The translations under genes and the position numbers were made by a program. A stretch of 64,000 bases of DNA from Streptomyces antarcticus. GTDB lineage: Bacteria > Actinomycetota > Actinomycetes > Streptomycetales > Streptomycetaceae. Shown here one piece after another: positions 33,258-41,143 of the stretch (position 1 is its first letter; every line of letters begins with the position of its first letter). The stretch is from positions 248,001-312,000 of the forward strand of contig NZ_JAPNLM010000005.1 in assembly GCF_026627255.1 (NCBI RefSeq). The letters are read 5' to 3'. Below the pieces are notes generated by a model. The model searched no databases, was not told the DNA's origin, and saw only the letters and a program-made list of their open reading frames with translations.

Positions 33258-33312
33258 GGCAGCTCCGGCGGCCTCGGTAGTTCCGGCAGCTCCGGCAGCT
33301 CCGGCAGTTCTC
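33258..33312. repeat. 9-bp degenerate repeat at a gene-fragment junction
   Basis: Copies of CAGCTCCGG / TAGTTCCGG recur several times between the 5' end of the damaged GlxA-like gene and the truncated MFS gene, marking the join. Confidence 0.5.
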
Positions 33313-33321
33313 GCGGCTTCG

Positions 33322-33887
33322 GCAGCGCCCGGCTCGGACCGGACGCCTACGGCCTGGCGGTCTCCTTCCTCGGCGTCGGAACGGTGCTCGGCGGCCTGCT
33401 GGCGCTGCGGCTGCGCCCGGCCCGGCCGCTGGCCGCCGGCGCGGTGGCGATGGTGCTGTGCACCGTGCTGCCGCTCTGCGTGGCGCTGGGCGCCGGTCTG
33501 CCGCTGCTGCTGGCGTGCCATGCCCTCGGCGGCGGCGCCCTGGCGTTCTGGTCGGTGATGTGGGCGACGAGCGTGCAGACCCACACCCCGCCCGCGGTGA
33601 TCAACCGGGTCACCGCCTACGAGCAGGCCGGCTCCGTGTCCGGGATCGCGCTCGGCCAGATGCTGGCGGGGCCGGCCACCGCGCTGGCCTCCCCGGAGCG
33701 GCTGCTCATGGTGTCGGCGGCCGCGGGGCTGGCGGGCTGCGTGGCACTGCTCGCGACCCCGGCGATCCGTACGCTGCGCCGTGCCGCTCCCGCGGAGGGC
33801 GGCGGGCCGGCGGGCCGGCGACGCCCGGATCCGCCCCTCGGCCGGCGGTCACGAAACCCGCTCCGCACCGGGAAGCCGACAATGTGA
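33322..33887 (+). pseudogene. C-terminal half of an MFS exporter (remnant 1)
   Basis: From 'ARLGPDAYGLAVSFLGVGTV' onward the frame encodes roughly the last five helices of an EntS-like MFS_3 exporter, including 'VMWATSVQTHTPPAVINRV' and 'GQMLAGPATALASPERLL'. The first ~220 residues are missing and no ribosome binding site precedes any start. Later helices resemble remnant 2 at 38797. The remnant is followed 31 bases later by the intact Nudix gene. Confidence 0.75.
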
Positions 33888-33918
33888 ACGACGTCGCCAT
33901 TGATCACAGGAGCAGTTC

Positions 33919-34374
33919 ATGACCACATCCGCCGGCCACGTGGCGGCCACGGCCTCCGCCGCGGCCGCCATCCGGGACGAGCAGGGCCGCGTACTCATCG
34001 TCGATCCCGTCCGCAAGGAGCGCTGGAACCTGCCGGGCGGTCACGTCGAGGAGGGCGAGCTGCCCAGCGCCGCCCTGCGCCGCGAGCTCCGCGAGGAGCT
34101 CGGTCTGGACCTCGAGGTCGGCGATCTGCTGGTCACCGCGTGGGTCACCAGGCCCGAGGGCTCCCACGTGTTCTACGTCTTCGACGGCCCCGTGCTCGAC
34201 GCGGAGTGGCAACGGGCCATCCGCCCACAGGAGTCGGAGATCGGCGAGATCCGGTTCTGCCGGCCCGAGGACATCGCTCCGAGCATGATCCCGCCGTTCG
34301 CCCTCGCCATCTGGAACCGGGCGCTCGCGGCGCGGGAGGAGAAGCGGGCCGCCTACCTCGAACTCGCCCTGTAG
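33919..34374 (+). CDS. Nudix hydrolase
   Basis: A 151-residue Nudix protein with a perfect Nudix box starting at Gly 41: 'GHVEEGELPSAALRREL' followed by 'REELGL' (GX5EX7REUXEEXGU). It hydrolyses a nucleoside diphosphate linked to another moiety; the substrate cannot be inferred. Three or more upstream residues of low complexity precede the core. ATG 33919 follows AGGAGCAGTTC. It stands alone on the plus strand, between the MFS remnant and a low-complexity 160-base gap. Confidence 0.93.
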   Translation: MTTSAGHVAATASAAAAIRDEQGRVLIVDPVRKERWNLPGGHVEEGELPSAALRRELREELGLDLEVGDLLVTAWVTRPEGSHVFYVFDGPVLDAEWQRAIRPQESEIGEIRFCRPEDIAPSMIPPFALAIWNRALAAREEKRAAYLELAL

Positions 34375-34538
34375 GCGGGCAGGGCGGGCAGGGCAGCTAG
34401 GGCGGCCAAGGAGGCAGGGCGGCCAGGGAGGCCAGGGAGGCAGGCGTCCGTGCGCCCAGGCGTCCGTACGCCGAGCCGTCCATGCGAACAGCCGCCCCTC
34501 GCCCCTCCCAGGGGGTGCGGGGCGGCTGCTCGCGCGGG

Positions 34539-35018
34539 TCAGTACACCAGCTTGTACGTCACGTCCTTCGGGATCGGCGACGGCACGGTGTCGGTGAACA
34601 GGAGCCTGATCGTGGTGAAGCGCTCCACGCCGGGACGGTCGGGCCAGGGCTCCGGGTTGGCCAGGGTCACGGACACGGGATAGGAAAGGAAGAGGCCCGC
34701 CGCGCAGTTCGGGCGGCAGTCGTTCGCCATGTCGGTGCCGGTGGCCGTCGCGGTACGCGGACCCCACCAGTCCCAGTGGAGCCCCACGAGGCGGTTGTTG
34801 CCGTCGCCGCAGGCCAGCAGGAACTCATCGGGACGCACCTGGTCCTCGGAGAAGCAGTCCACGACCACGACCGGATCCGGCACCGGCGCCCGGGCGGCCG
34901 CCCGGGTCTGTGCGGAGGCCGGGACGGCCGCCGCCACGAGCGCCGCGGCCGCACACAACAGCGTGGCCGTCCGCAACCCGGACCGGGCTGCGCGCCGGCC
35001 GTCTTCTGAAGCGTCCAC
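34539..35018 (-). CDS. Secreted four-cysteine protein, unknown function
   Basis: A 159-residue preprotein. GTG 35018, directly after GAGGAGGGTCTC, gives a Sec signal peptide ('ARSGLRTATLLCAAAALVAA' ending 'PASAQ', cleavage near residue 38). The mature part has four Cys in 'VDCFSEDQVRPDEFLLACGD' and 'NDCRPNCAAGLFLSYP', probably two disulfides, and an Ig-like beta pattern with 'LVGLHWDWWGPRTATATG'. I know such proteins as frequent in Streptomyces but with no assigned function. Apparently monocistronic. Confidence 0.8.
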   Translation of the reverse strand: MDASEDGRRAARSGLRTATLLCAAAALVAAAVPASAQTRAAARAPVPDPVVVVDCFSEDQVRPDEFLLACGDGNNRLVGLHWDWWGPRTATATGTDMANDCRPNCAAGLFLSYPVSVTLANPEPWPDRPGVERFTTIRLLFTDTVPSPIPKDVTYKLVY

Positions 35019-35437
35019 GAGACCCTCCTCGCCGTCGTCCCGCAGTCGGCACGGGAACCCTGCCAGCTTCCCCCATCCGGCCGGTGCCCGCACCCGGTAG
35101 ACCGGCGGCGGGCTCCGTCAGGAGGCGGCCCGGTCCACCGGGAAACCGGGCGGGGGGCCGGGCGCGGAAGCGGCGCGGAAGCGGACCGGGGTCTGGAAGC
35201 GGGCGTTGCGGGCCGCCCGGCGGAAGGTCGTCAGCACCGCGGATCCTGATGGCGGCGGTGGCGCGTGGCGGGCAGGTCGGTGGGGGTCTGCGGGACCACA
35301 CCGCCCGGTTGCCGGGCCGGTCAGCGTCCTGTATGATGACGCGGCCGCCCCCGTCCTGCGCGTCGAGGAGAGCCTTGACCTGCCGGCAGCGGTTCGAGAG
35401 CAATGGATCTGATGTGCCCATCGACAGGTATGGGGGA
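35019..35437. other. Gene-free region before the iron-regulated monooxygenase
   Basis: No convincing coding frame. One minus-strand frame (~35118-35421) has protein-like composition at its start ('LLSNRCRQVKALLDAQDGGG') but then turns into Pro/Arg-rich sequence; it may be a remnant but I cannot name it. The promoter and iron box of the next gene lie at the right end. Confidence 0.4.
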
Positions 35438-35456
35438 TCAGGTTAGCCTGCCCTAA
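35438..35456. promoter_or_regulatory. Iron box (IdeR/DmdR-type operator)
   Basis: TCAGGTTAGCCTGCCCTAA matches 15 of 19 positions of the known actinobacterial iron box TTAGGTTAGGCTAACCTAA. It lies 88 bases upstream of the monooxygenase start, so that gene should be repressed when iron is plentiful. Confidence 0.85.
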
Positions 35457-35544
35457 GTTCGCTCGGGCGTCGTTCCTTCGGCGTGCCCTGCTCTCGGCTC
35501 CCCCACGCACGGCAATCGGCTGCCCCCGCACGATTGGGAGTGAC

Positions 35545-36894
35545 ATGTCACAGGATCTTCCTGACGACGCGCCAGTGATCCACGACCTCATCGGCATCGG
35601 CTTCGGGCCCTCGAACGTGGCGTTGGCGATCGCACTCGGCGAGCACAACGCAGGCGTCGGACGACAGGAGGCGATCACCGCCCACTTCTTCGAGCAGCAG
35701 CCGCGGTTCGGCTGGCACCGGGGCATGCTGATCGACGACGCCACGATGCAGGTCTCGTTCCTCAAGGACCTGGTGACGCTGCGGAATCCGTCGAGCGAGT
35801 ACAGCTTCCTCTGCTACCTGCAGAGCAAGGGCCGGCTGATCGACTTCGTCAACCACAAGAACCTGTTCCCGCTGCGGGTGGAGTTCCACGACTACTTCGA
35901 GTGGGCCGCGGCCAAGGTCGACGACATGGTGTCCTACGGTCACGAAGTGGTCGCCGTGCGGCCCGTCGTGCGCGAGGGCGTCATCGAGTACGTGGACGTG
36001 ACCGCCCGTTCCGGCCCGGAGCTCGTCACCCACCGGGCCCGCAACCTGGTCATCGGCACCGGCCTGCGGCCGCGGATGCCGGAGGGGGTCGACCGTACCG
36101 AGCGGATCTGGCACACGTCGGAGCTGCTGACGCGGGTGGAGGCGCTCAAGGGCACCGACCCGTCCCGGTTCGTCGTGGTCGGCGCGGGCCAGAGCGCCGC
36201 GGAGAACGTGGCCTTCCTGCACCGCCGCTTCCCCGAGGCCGAGGTCTGCGCCGTCTTCTCCCGCTACGGCTACAGCCCCGCCGACGACAGCGGGTTCGCC
36301 AACCGGATCTTCGACCCCTCCGCCGTCGACGCCTACTTCGCGGCCCCGGAGGGCATCAAGCGCAAGCTGATCGAATACCACGCCAATACCAACTACTCCG
36401 TGGTCGACATCGACCTGATCGACGAGCTCTACCGCCAGGAGTACCGGGAGAAGGTGCTCGGCACCGGGCGGCTGCGCTTCCTCCGGGTGTCCCGGCTCAC
36501 GGAGGTGCTGGAGACCCCCTCCAAGGTGCTCGCCACGGTCGAGTCGCTCGTCACGGGGGACAAGGAGCCGCTGGAAGCGGACGCGCTGGTCTACGCGACC
36601 GGATACCGCTCCGCCGACTCCCTCGGCCTCCTCGGCGAGGTCGAGGGGCTCTGCCACCGCGACGACCAGGGGCGCGTCCGCGTCGAGCGGGACTACCGCG
36701 TCGAGAGCGATCCCGAACTGCGCTGCGGCGTCTACCTCCAGGGCGGCACCGAGCACACGCACGGCATCACGTCCTCCCTGCTGTCGAACACCGCTGTCAG
36801 GGTCGGCGAGATCCTCGAGTCGATCGTCGGCCGGGGCCGCGCCCCGGTGCCGGGCTCCCGCAGGGCCGTCGACGGGATCGGTTCCGCCCTGTAG
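35545..36894 (+). CDS. L-ornithine / L-lysine N-monooxygenase (siderophore biosynthesis)
   Basis: A 449-residue flavin N-hydroxylating monooxygenase of the SidA/IucD/PvdA family, making hydroxamate groups from ornithine or lysine with FAD, NADPH and O2. Features: FAD motif 'GIGFGPSNVALAIA' (~17-30), 'FGWHRGMLIDDATMQVSFLKDL' with the substrate region, NADPH motif 'VVVGAGQSAAENVAFL' (~212), 'DDSGFANRIF' and the C-terminal 'TEHTHGITSSLLSNTAVR'. ATG 35545 follows GGGAG. An iron box lies upstream. No hydroxamate NRPS or NIS synthetase is in the window; nearby siderophore-type genes (isochorismatase, exporters) are remnants, so it may serve a pathway encoded elsewhere. Confidence 0.92.
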   Translation: MSQDLPDDAPVIHDLIGIGFGPSNVALAIALGEHNAGVGRQEAITAHFFEQQPRFGWHRGMLIDDATMQVSFLKDLVTLRNPSSEYSFLCYLQSKGRLIDFVNHKNLFPLRVEFHDYFEWAAAKVDDMVSYGHEVVAVRPVVREGVIEYVDVTARSGPELVTHRARNLVIGTGLRPRMPEGVDRTERIWHTSELLTRVEALKGTDPSRFVVVGAGQSAAENVAFLHRRFPEAEVCAVFSRYGYSPADDSGFANRIFDPSAVDAYFAAPEGIKRKLIEYHANTNYSVVDIDLIDELYRQEYREKVLGTGRLRFLRVSRLTEVLETPSKVLATVESLVTGDKEPLEADALVYATGYRSADSLGLLGEVEGLCHRDDQGRVRVERDYRVESDPELRCGVYLQGGTEHTHGITSSLLSNTAVRVGEILESIVGRGRAPVPGSRRAVDGIGSAL

Positions 36895-36956
36895 GCCCCT
36901 CGCAGGGGGTCCTCGCCCCCTCACCGAAGGACGGGACGCTCGCGGTTCGGGCCGTT

Positions 36957-37203
36957 CGGCCGGCGGCTCGGCGCCGAAGACGACCGGCATGCCGAGGTGC
37001 CGGGCGGTGCTCCGCAGCGCGGCGATGTTGCCGACCAGGTCCACGAGGGGGGAGCATCCCCGGGGGAAGGCGTGCAGCTTGTGGTTCTGCATGGTGTGGA
37101 TCAGGAGGGCGGCCCGGTCGGCGTCGGTCACCCAAGGGGCCACGTAATGCGGCAGGGTGCCCTGGGCGGGCATGGGACAGGGGTCGATGGCGGCAAGGCC
37201 CAC
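36957..37203 (-). pseudogene. N-terminal fragment of isochorismatase
   Basis: GTG 37203, after GAGGAG, begins 'VGLAAIDPCPMPAQGTLPHY' and continues with isochorismatase features ('DADRAALLIHTMQNHKLHAF', 'SPLVDLVGNIAALRSTARHL', 'GMPVVFGAEPP'). Homology ends near 36957, after ~80 of ~210 residues, where the monooxygenase 3' region starts. The catalytic Asp of 'IHDMQ' is Thr here, so it decayed further. Isochorismatase makes 2,3-dihydro-DHBA for catechol siderophores. Confidence 0.8.
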
Positions 37204-37310
37204 GGCTGGATCTCCTCGGTACCGGTGCTCCGCGGACCGCCGCGCCGGGCCGGGCCGGTGGCGCGCGAGCGGGACGAGAACCGGCGGAGAACCCGCCCCC
37301 TCATCGCCTG

Positions 37311-37330
37311 CTTGGCTTGGCCAACCCAAG
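37311..37330. promoter_or_regulatory. Imperfect 20-bp palindrome
   Basis: CTTGGCTTGGCCAACCCAAG is symmetric at 18 of 20 positions around TTGG/CCAA. It lies 108 bases upstream of the isochorismatase remnant start and could be an operator left from the old pathway. 24-base repeats (from 37379, two and a half copies) lie next to it; otherwise 37204-37482 is gene-free. Confidence 0.4.
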
Positions 37331-37482
37331 TGCCGCTCGGATGGTGGGCGGGGGTACGGCCGGCTCTCCCGGCCGTTCGTTCCGGCGCTCGGCGCGGTGT
37401 CCGTTCCGGTGTTCGCCGCGGCGTCCGTTCCTGTGTCCGGTGAGGTGGCCGGTACGCGTGTTCCGTCCCGCCGCTCCGGCGC

Positions 37483-38148
37483 TCAGTCCCGTTGCCCGGT
37501 GTCTCCGTCCAACCCGTCCAACGCGTTCAACCCGTCGGTCCGGAGGCCGGGTTGACCGCCCGGCGACAGGAGCGGATCGTCGAGCCGGACGATCCGGTAC
37601 CCCGCCCGGCTGCTCGCGGCCTTGGCCGGCCGGCGCCGCTGGCCGGCGGCCGCCTTCGCCGACCGTGCCCGCTGGGCCGCCGCGATCAGGGCCGCCACCG
37701 GGGGCGCCTCGGCGCGCAGTCGGTTGAACCCGCGGATGGAGATCCCGACGAGGGTTGCCGCCGCCGGCCACGCGGCGCCCATGCGGATCGCGTTCAGCAT
37801 CAGCTGGAGTGCGGCGGGCGTGGGGGTCGTTCCCGGTCTGAGTCCGTGGGCCTCGGCCAGCGCATGCGCGGCGCCGAGCGCCGCGGCGAAGCTGGCATCG
37901 AGGTCCAGCCACTCGCGCAGGGTGCGCTCGGGTACGCCCGCGGCGGCCGCGCACCCGGGGATGGTCAGTCCCTGGGCGGCTCCGCGCAGGGCGTCCGCCA
38001 TGCGAGCAATCGTTTCCTCACGCTGGCTGGGCGTGCGCCGCAGCGCGTCGCGCAGTGCCCGGTCCATGTCCTCCTGCGAACCCAGCCGGGCCACCACCTC
38101 GTCGGCCCACTCGTCCTGCTGTGACTGGCGTCGCGCCTTCTCGTGCAT
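37483..38148 (-). CDS. Iron-box-controlled helix-turn-helix protein, unknown function
   Basis: A 221-residue soluble protein. Two helix-turn-helix-like segments are visible: 'LTIPGCAAAAGVPERTLREWLD' (~residues 61-82) and 'AWPAAATLVGISIRGFNRLR' (~122-141), each followed by an Ala-rich helix, so it reads as an internal duplication. The C-terminal ~50 residues are basic then Gly/Asp-rich and likely disordered. ATG 38148 follows AGGGG. A 17/19 iron box ends 16 bases before the start, so expression should rise under iron limitation. Phage small-terminase-like or regulator DNA binding are both possible; I do not recognise a named family. Confidence 0.75.
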   Translation of the reverse strand: MHEKARRQSQQDEWADEVVARLGSQEDMDRALRDALRRTPSQREETIARMADALRGAAQGLTIPGCAAAAGVPERTLREWLDLDASFAAALGAAHALAEAHGLRPGTTPTPAALQLMLNAIRMGAAWPAAATLVGISIRGFNRLRAEAPPVAALIAAAQRARSAKAAAGQRRRPAKAASSRAGYRIVRLDDPLLSPGGQPGLRTDGLNALDGLDGDTGQRD

Positions 38149-38164
38149 CCCCACACCCCTATGT

Positions 38165-38183
38165 TTAGGTAAGCCTAACCTAA
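38165..38183. promoter_or_regulatory. Near-consensus iron box
   Basis: TTAGGTAAGCCTAACCTAA matches 17 of 19 positions of the IdeR/DmdR consensus and sits 17-35 bases upstream of the HTH gene start, over its promoter. Confidence 0.92.
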
Positions 38184-38292
38184 GAGTGTGAGCGCGGGGG
38201 AGAAAGGGGGGATCAGGCCGTCGAATATGCCCCGGGAAAAAGGCCGGGCCGGGCCGGCCGGGTAACCCCCGCCTGGCCCGGCCCAACCGCAT

Positions 38293-38430
38293 TCAGGAGG
38301 AGGGCAGTTCCGCCCGGATCTCGCGGGCGGCCGCCACGAGGTGCTCCAGCGAGGCCCGGGTCTCCGCCCAGCCACGGGTCTTCAGGCCGCAGTCGAGGTT
38401 GACACAGAGCCGTTCGACGGGGATGGCCTC
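38293..38430 (-). pseudogene. metE: C-terminal tail of cobalamin-independent methionine synthase
   Basis: The last ~45 codons read '[20 protein letters not shown]' and '[20 protein letters not shown]', the well-known MetE C-terminus (normally 'RLWVNPDCGLKTR', whose Cys is the last zinc ligand). Upstream the sequence leaves MetE after a short Pro/Arg-rich spacer and meets the cobalamin riboswitch. About 700 residues are missing. Confidence 0.88.
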
Positions 38431-38577
38431 CAAGCCCGGTGAGGGCCGAGGGCGCGAAGGGTGCCGGAACGGGCGGGCCGCCGGGGTCGCGTACGGCTGG
38501 TACGCGACGGGAGGATCCGCCTGAAGCACGCCGACCCGCCCACGAGGTCACCGGGAAACCGCGCGCGGTCGATCGCG

Positions 38578-38757
38578 CACGGGCAACGGGCAGGTCTTCG
38601 GACTCGCGGGCACGCCTGCCGGTCTCCCGGCGGGCACCTACTGGCCGTCGCTTCCCAGACCCGTCCCGGGTCCAGTGCGTATGACGGCGGTCGTTCCCGC
38701 TCACCGCTGCGGGGCAGTCCCGGATTCCCACCGGGTTCCCTCTTACGGCGCGTCCCG
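38578..38757 (-). promoter_or_regulatory. Cobalamin (B12) riboswitch
   Basis: On the minus strand the order of conserved blocks is complete: AAGAGGGAACCCGGTG, AATCCGGGACTGCCCCGCAG, CGGTGAGCGGGAACGACC, CACTGG..GGTCTGGGAAG, GTGCCCGCGAG and the B12 box GTCCGAAGACCTGCCC (~38583-38600). In Streptomyces such elements shut off metE when B12 is present. Here it leads into the short metE tail ~150 bases downstream. Confidence 0.9.
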
Positions 38758-38796
38758 TCCGGCTGACGGGGGCGAACCAGCTGCGGGAGCCACACC

Positions 38797-39135
38797 ATGT
38801 TCCCGCTGATGCCGCTCGCGGCCGCGCTGGTTCCCGAGCTGCCGCTGCTGATGCTCGGGTACGGGCTGAGCGGGCTCGGCTGGGCCTTCTGGGGCGTCCA
38901 GTGGGCAGTGGCCGTACAGACCCGGATCCCCGCCGACCGGCTCAACCGGGTGGCCGCCTACGAGGTCGCCGGATCGATCCTGGCCGTTCCCTTCGGGCAG
39001 GTGCTGGCGGGTCCCGCCAGCGCCGTCTTCGGCGTCCACCGGCTCCTGGCGGCCGGGGCCGCGATCGGACTCGGCTGCGCCCTCGCTCTCCTGGCCGTAC
39101 GCCCGATCCGGCGCCTGGCGCTCACGCCCGCCTGA
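38797..39135 (+). pseudogene. C-terminal fragment of an MFS exporter (remnant 2)
   Basis: The 112 codons from ATG 38797 encode only the last three or four helices of an MFS_3 exporter: 'WAFWGVQWAVAVQTRIPADR', 'LNRVAAYEVAGSIL', 'FGQVLAGPASAVFGVHRLL'. The same blocks occur in remnant 1 (33322-33887), so they are paralogous. The first ~300 residues are absent, and there is no convincing ribosome binding site. It is head-to-head with the riboswitch, 40 bases away. Confidence 0.75.
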
Positions 39136-39164
39136 AGGGGCTCCGCGCCCGTCCGGGGCGCGGC

Positions 39165-39380
39165 TCAGGCGGCCTGGCTGCCGGGGATCACCGGTGGGAT
39201 GACCGGGGCCGCGGGCGGCGCGGGAGTTGCCTCCGCCTCCGCCTCGGGCACGGGGGTCAGATGGCGTCGCGGCGTCGCCGGCCGCAGCCGGTCGGGATCG
39301 AACATGTGCTCCTCGTAGCGGCCGAGAGCGAGCATGACGCAGAGGAGGAGGGGCGGCACGAGGAGCACGGTGAAGATCAC
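39165..39380 (-). CDS. Small single-pass membrane protein
   Basis: A 71-residue protein: one N-terminal transmembrane helix ('MIFTVLLVPPLLLCVMLAL', residues 1-19), then 'GRYEEHMFDPDRLRPATPRR' and an Ala/Pro/Glu cytoplasmic tail ending 'PVIPPVIPGSQAA'. Proteins with the 'RYEE.MF' signature are frequent in Streptomyces; function unknown. ATG 39380 has GAAGGGA upstream. It is convergent with MFS remnant 2. Confidence 0.8.
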   Translation of the reverse strand: MIFTVLLVPPLLLCVMLALGRYEEHMFDPDRLRPATPRRHLTPVPEAEAEATPAPPAAPVIPPVIPGSQAA

Positions 39381-39529
39381 GACGGTCCCTTCGGCAGGGG
39401 TGGCCCCTCGCGCGTGCCCGGTGGGTCGACCGGGACGCGCCGAGGGGGCGTACGTGTCAGCACGGGTGGAGAGTCGGGTGCGGCGCCCGTACGGGTGACG
39501 GGCGCCGCTTCACTGCGTGGGCCGGAGCG

Positions 39530-39709
39530 TCAGTGGGTGCCCCTGGCCTTCTTCATCTTGTCGCCGGCCTTCGTGGCCATCCCCTCGGCCTTGCCGCTCA
39601 TCTGCTCGGTGCTGCCTTCCGTCTGCATCTTCTTGTCGTCCATGGCGCTGCCCGCGGTCTCCTTGAGCTTGCCCTTGACCTGCTTGGCCTTCGCCTTCGC
39701 CTTGCTCAT
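39530..39709 (-). CDS. CsbD-family small stress protein
   Basis: Fifty-nine residues, Lys/Gly/Met-rich and strongly hydrophilic: 'MSKAKAKAKQVKGKLKETAG' and 'TEQMSGKAEGMATKAGDKMK' are the two halves of the CsbD repeat. CsbD proteins are abundant general-stress (SigB-type) proteins of unknown activity. ATG 39709 was chosen from the repeat start, with AGGAACGA upstream. Monocistronic, with a 149-base gap to the small membrane protein gene. Confidence 0.88.
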   Translation of the reverse strand: MSKAKAKAKQVKGKLKETAGSAMDDKKMQTEGSTEQMSGKAEGMATKAGDKMKKARGTH

Positions 39710-39847
39710 GATGAGGTCGTTCCTTCCTGGGGAGATTGGTCACGCAAGCTCACCATGCGTCCGGATCGACGTCGGTGCAATTCGGCGGAACAACGGGCGA
39801 ATCGCACCACGATGTGCAAGCGTCGCGCGCTCGCGCCGACCGGCCCC

Positions 39848-40636
39848 TCAGCCCAGCGTCCCCGTCGCGTACAGGGCGCCGACCGAGGCCGCCAGCGTGC
39901 CGAGCAGGAGCCGGAGCGCCCGGTCGGGGAGGCGCGGCGCCAGCCGCGCGCCGAGATAGCCGCCGACGAGCCCGCCCGCGCCGCAGGACAGGCCGAGCAG
40001 CCAGTGCGGCGCGATGTCGTCCGAGCCGGAGAGCGACAGCAGCGCGTACGCCGCCGCTCCCACGACGGACGTGGCGAAGGTGGCGGCCAGCGCCGCCGGG
40101 GCGACCCGCGCGACCGGCATGCCGCGCCCCACGAGGACCGGACCGAGCAGCGAGCCGCCGCCGATGCCGTAGATCCCGCCGACCACCCCCACGGCCAGGG
40201 CCAGCCCGGTGACCGTCCGCGGGCGCAGCACGGAACCGGAACCGGCCGGCCGCCGGGCCGGCCGGAGGGTCCGTACGACGAGCCATACCCCCAGCGGCAA
40301 CAGGAGTACGGCCACCAGTACGCGGAACACGCCCGGCCCGGGCACGGCGAACACCCGGACGACCGCGCCGAGTACGACACCCGGCAGTGTGCCCAGCACC
40401 AACTGCCGTACCAGGGGCCCCCGCAGCGCACCGGTGCGCCGGTACCGCAGGAGCGCCCCCGGCCCGGCGACGACGTTGTACAGCAGGTTCGTCGGGGTCA
40501 CGGCCGGGCTGGGCACGGCGAACACGCTCAGCTGTACGGGCAGCAGGAATACCGCCCCTGACACCCCGACCGGCGCCGTCACGACGGCGATCAGCAGCCC
40601 GGCGGCCAGGCCGCCGAGGATCGTCCCCCAGTCCAC
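39848..40636 (-). CDS. TauE/SafE-family sulfite/anion exporter
   Basis: A 262-residue membrane protein with seven to eight helices. The duplicated TauE/SafE pattern is clear: 'APVGVSGAVFLLPVQLSVF', 'AVTPTNLLYNVVAGPGALLRYRRTG' in the first half, and 'YGIGGGSLLGPVLVGRGMP' plus 'AATFATSVVGAAAYALL' in the second. Members export sulfite, sulfoacetate or other organosulfur anions. It lies ten bases after the HTH-TOBE gene on the same strand, so it is probably co-transcribed and perhaps controlled by it. Anion identity (sulfite, molybdate-related) is uncertain. Confidence 0.9.
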   Translation of the reverse strand: MDWGTILGGLAAGLLIAVVTAPVGVSGAVFLLPVQLSVFAVPSPAVTPTNLLYNVVAGPGALLRYRRTGALRGPLVRQLVLGTLPGVVLGAVVRVFAVPGPGVFRVLVAVLLLPLGVWLVVRTLRPARRPAGSGSVLRPRTVTGLALAVGVVGGIYGIGGGSLLGPVLVGRGMPVARVAPAALAATFATSVVGAAAYALLSLSGSDDIAPHWLLGLSCGAGGLVGGYLGARLAPRLPDRALRLLLGTLAASVGALYATGTLG

Positions 40637-40646
40637 CCCGGTCGGC

Positions 40647-41039
40647 TCAGCCGCGGTCGACGTGCACGCTGGTGGACTTCACACGCGCCGTGGCCCGCAT
40701 GCCGACCTCGAGCCCCAGCTCCTCGACCGCCTCCCTGGTCAGCAGCGACACCACCCGGTGCGGGCCTGCCTGCACCTCGACCTGGGCCGACACGTCACCG
40801 AGCCGGATCCCGGTCACGATGCCGGGGAAGGCGTTGCGGGCGGAGGTGTGGGACGGGTCCTCGTCCTCGGCGCCCTCCCGGCCCGCCTCCACGCAGAACG
40901 CCGCCAGGTCCGGGCCGTCGACGATGCGGCGGTTGGCCTCGCGCCGGGTGGGGAAGCGCCCGGCGTCCGCCCACCGCCTGGCGGTGTCGACGCTGACGCC
41001 CAGCAGCCGCGCCGCCTGGCCGATCGTGTAGGACTCCAT
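40647..41039 (-). CDS. HTH-TOBE molybdate/tungstate-binding regulator-like protein
   Basis: A 130-residue two-domain protein: an excisionase/MerR-type helix-turn-helix at the N-terminus ('YTIGQAARLLGVSVDTARRW', 'FPTRREANRRIVDG') and a Mop/TOBE domain at the C-terminus ('RNAFPGIVTGIRLGDVSAQV', 'VSLLTREAVEELGLEVGMRA', 'ARVKSTSVHV'). TOBE domains of this type bind molybdate or tungstate as multimers. It may sense oxyanions and control the exporter gene ten bases downstream. A TAGGGT element seven bases before the ATG suggests a leaderless transcript. Confidence 0.88.
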   Translation of the reverse strand: MESYTIGQAARLLGVSVDTARRWADAGRFPTRREANRRIVDGPDLAAFCVEAGREGAEDEDPSHTSARNAFPGIVTGIRLGDVSAQVEVQAGPHRVVSLLTREAVEELGLEVGMRATARVKSTSVHVDRG

Positions 41040-41143
41040 GCGCCCCACCCTACTCAGCGGCCCCACCCGCCCGGCCGCTGCCGGTCAGGTGCCCGGGGGC
41101 CCCGCCCGGCTCCGTGTCCCCGCTGGCGGGGCGCCGGCCCGTG

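Noticed and set aside
35118..35421. Minus-strand frame before the monooxygenase
   Set aside because: Only a short stretch looks protein-like and no family is recognised; the rest is Pro/Arg shadow.
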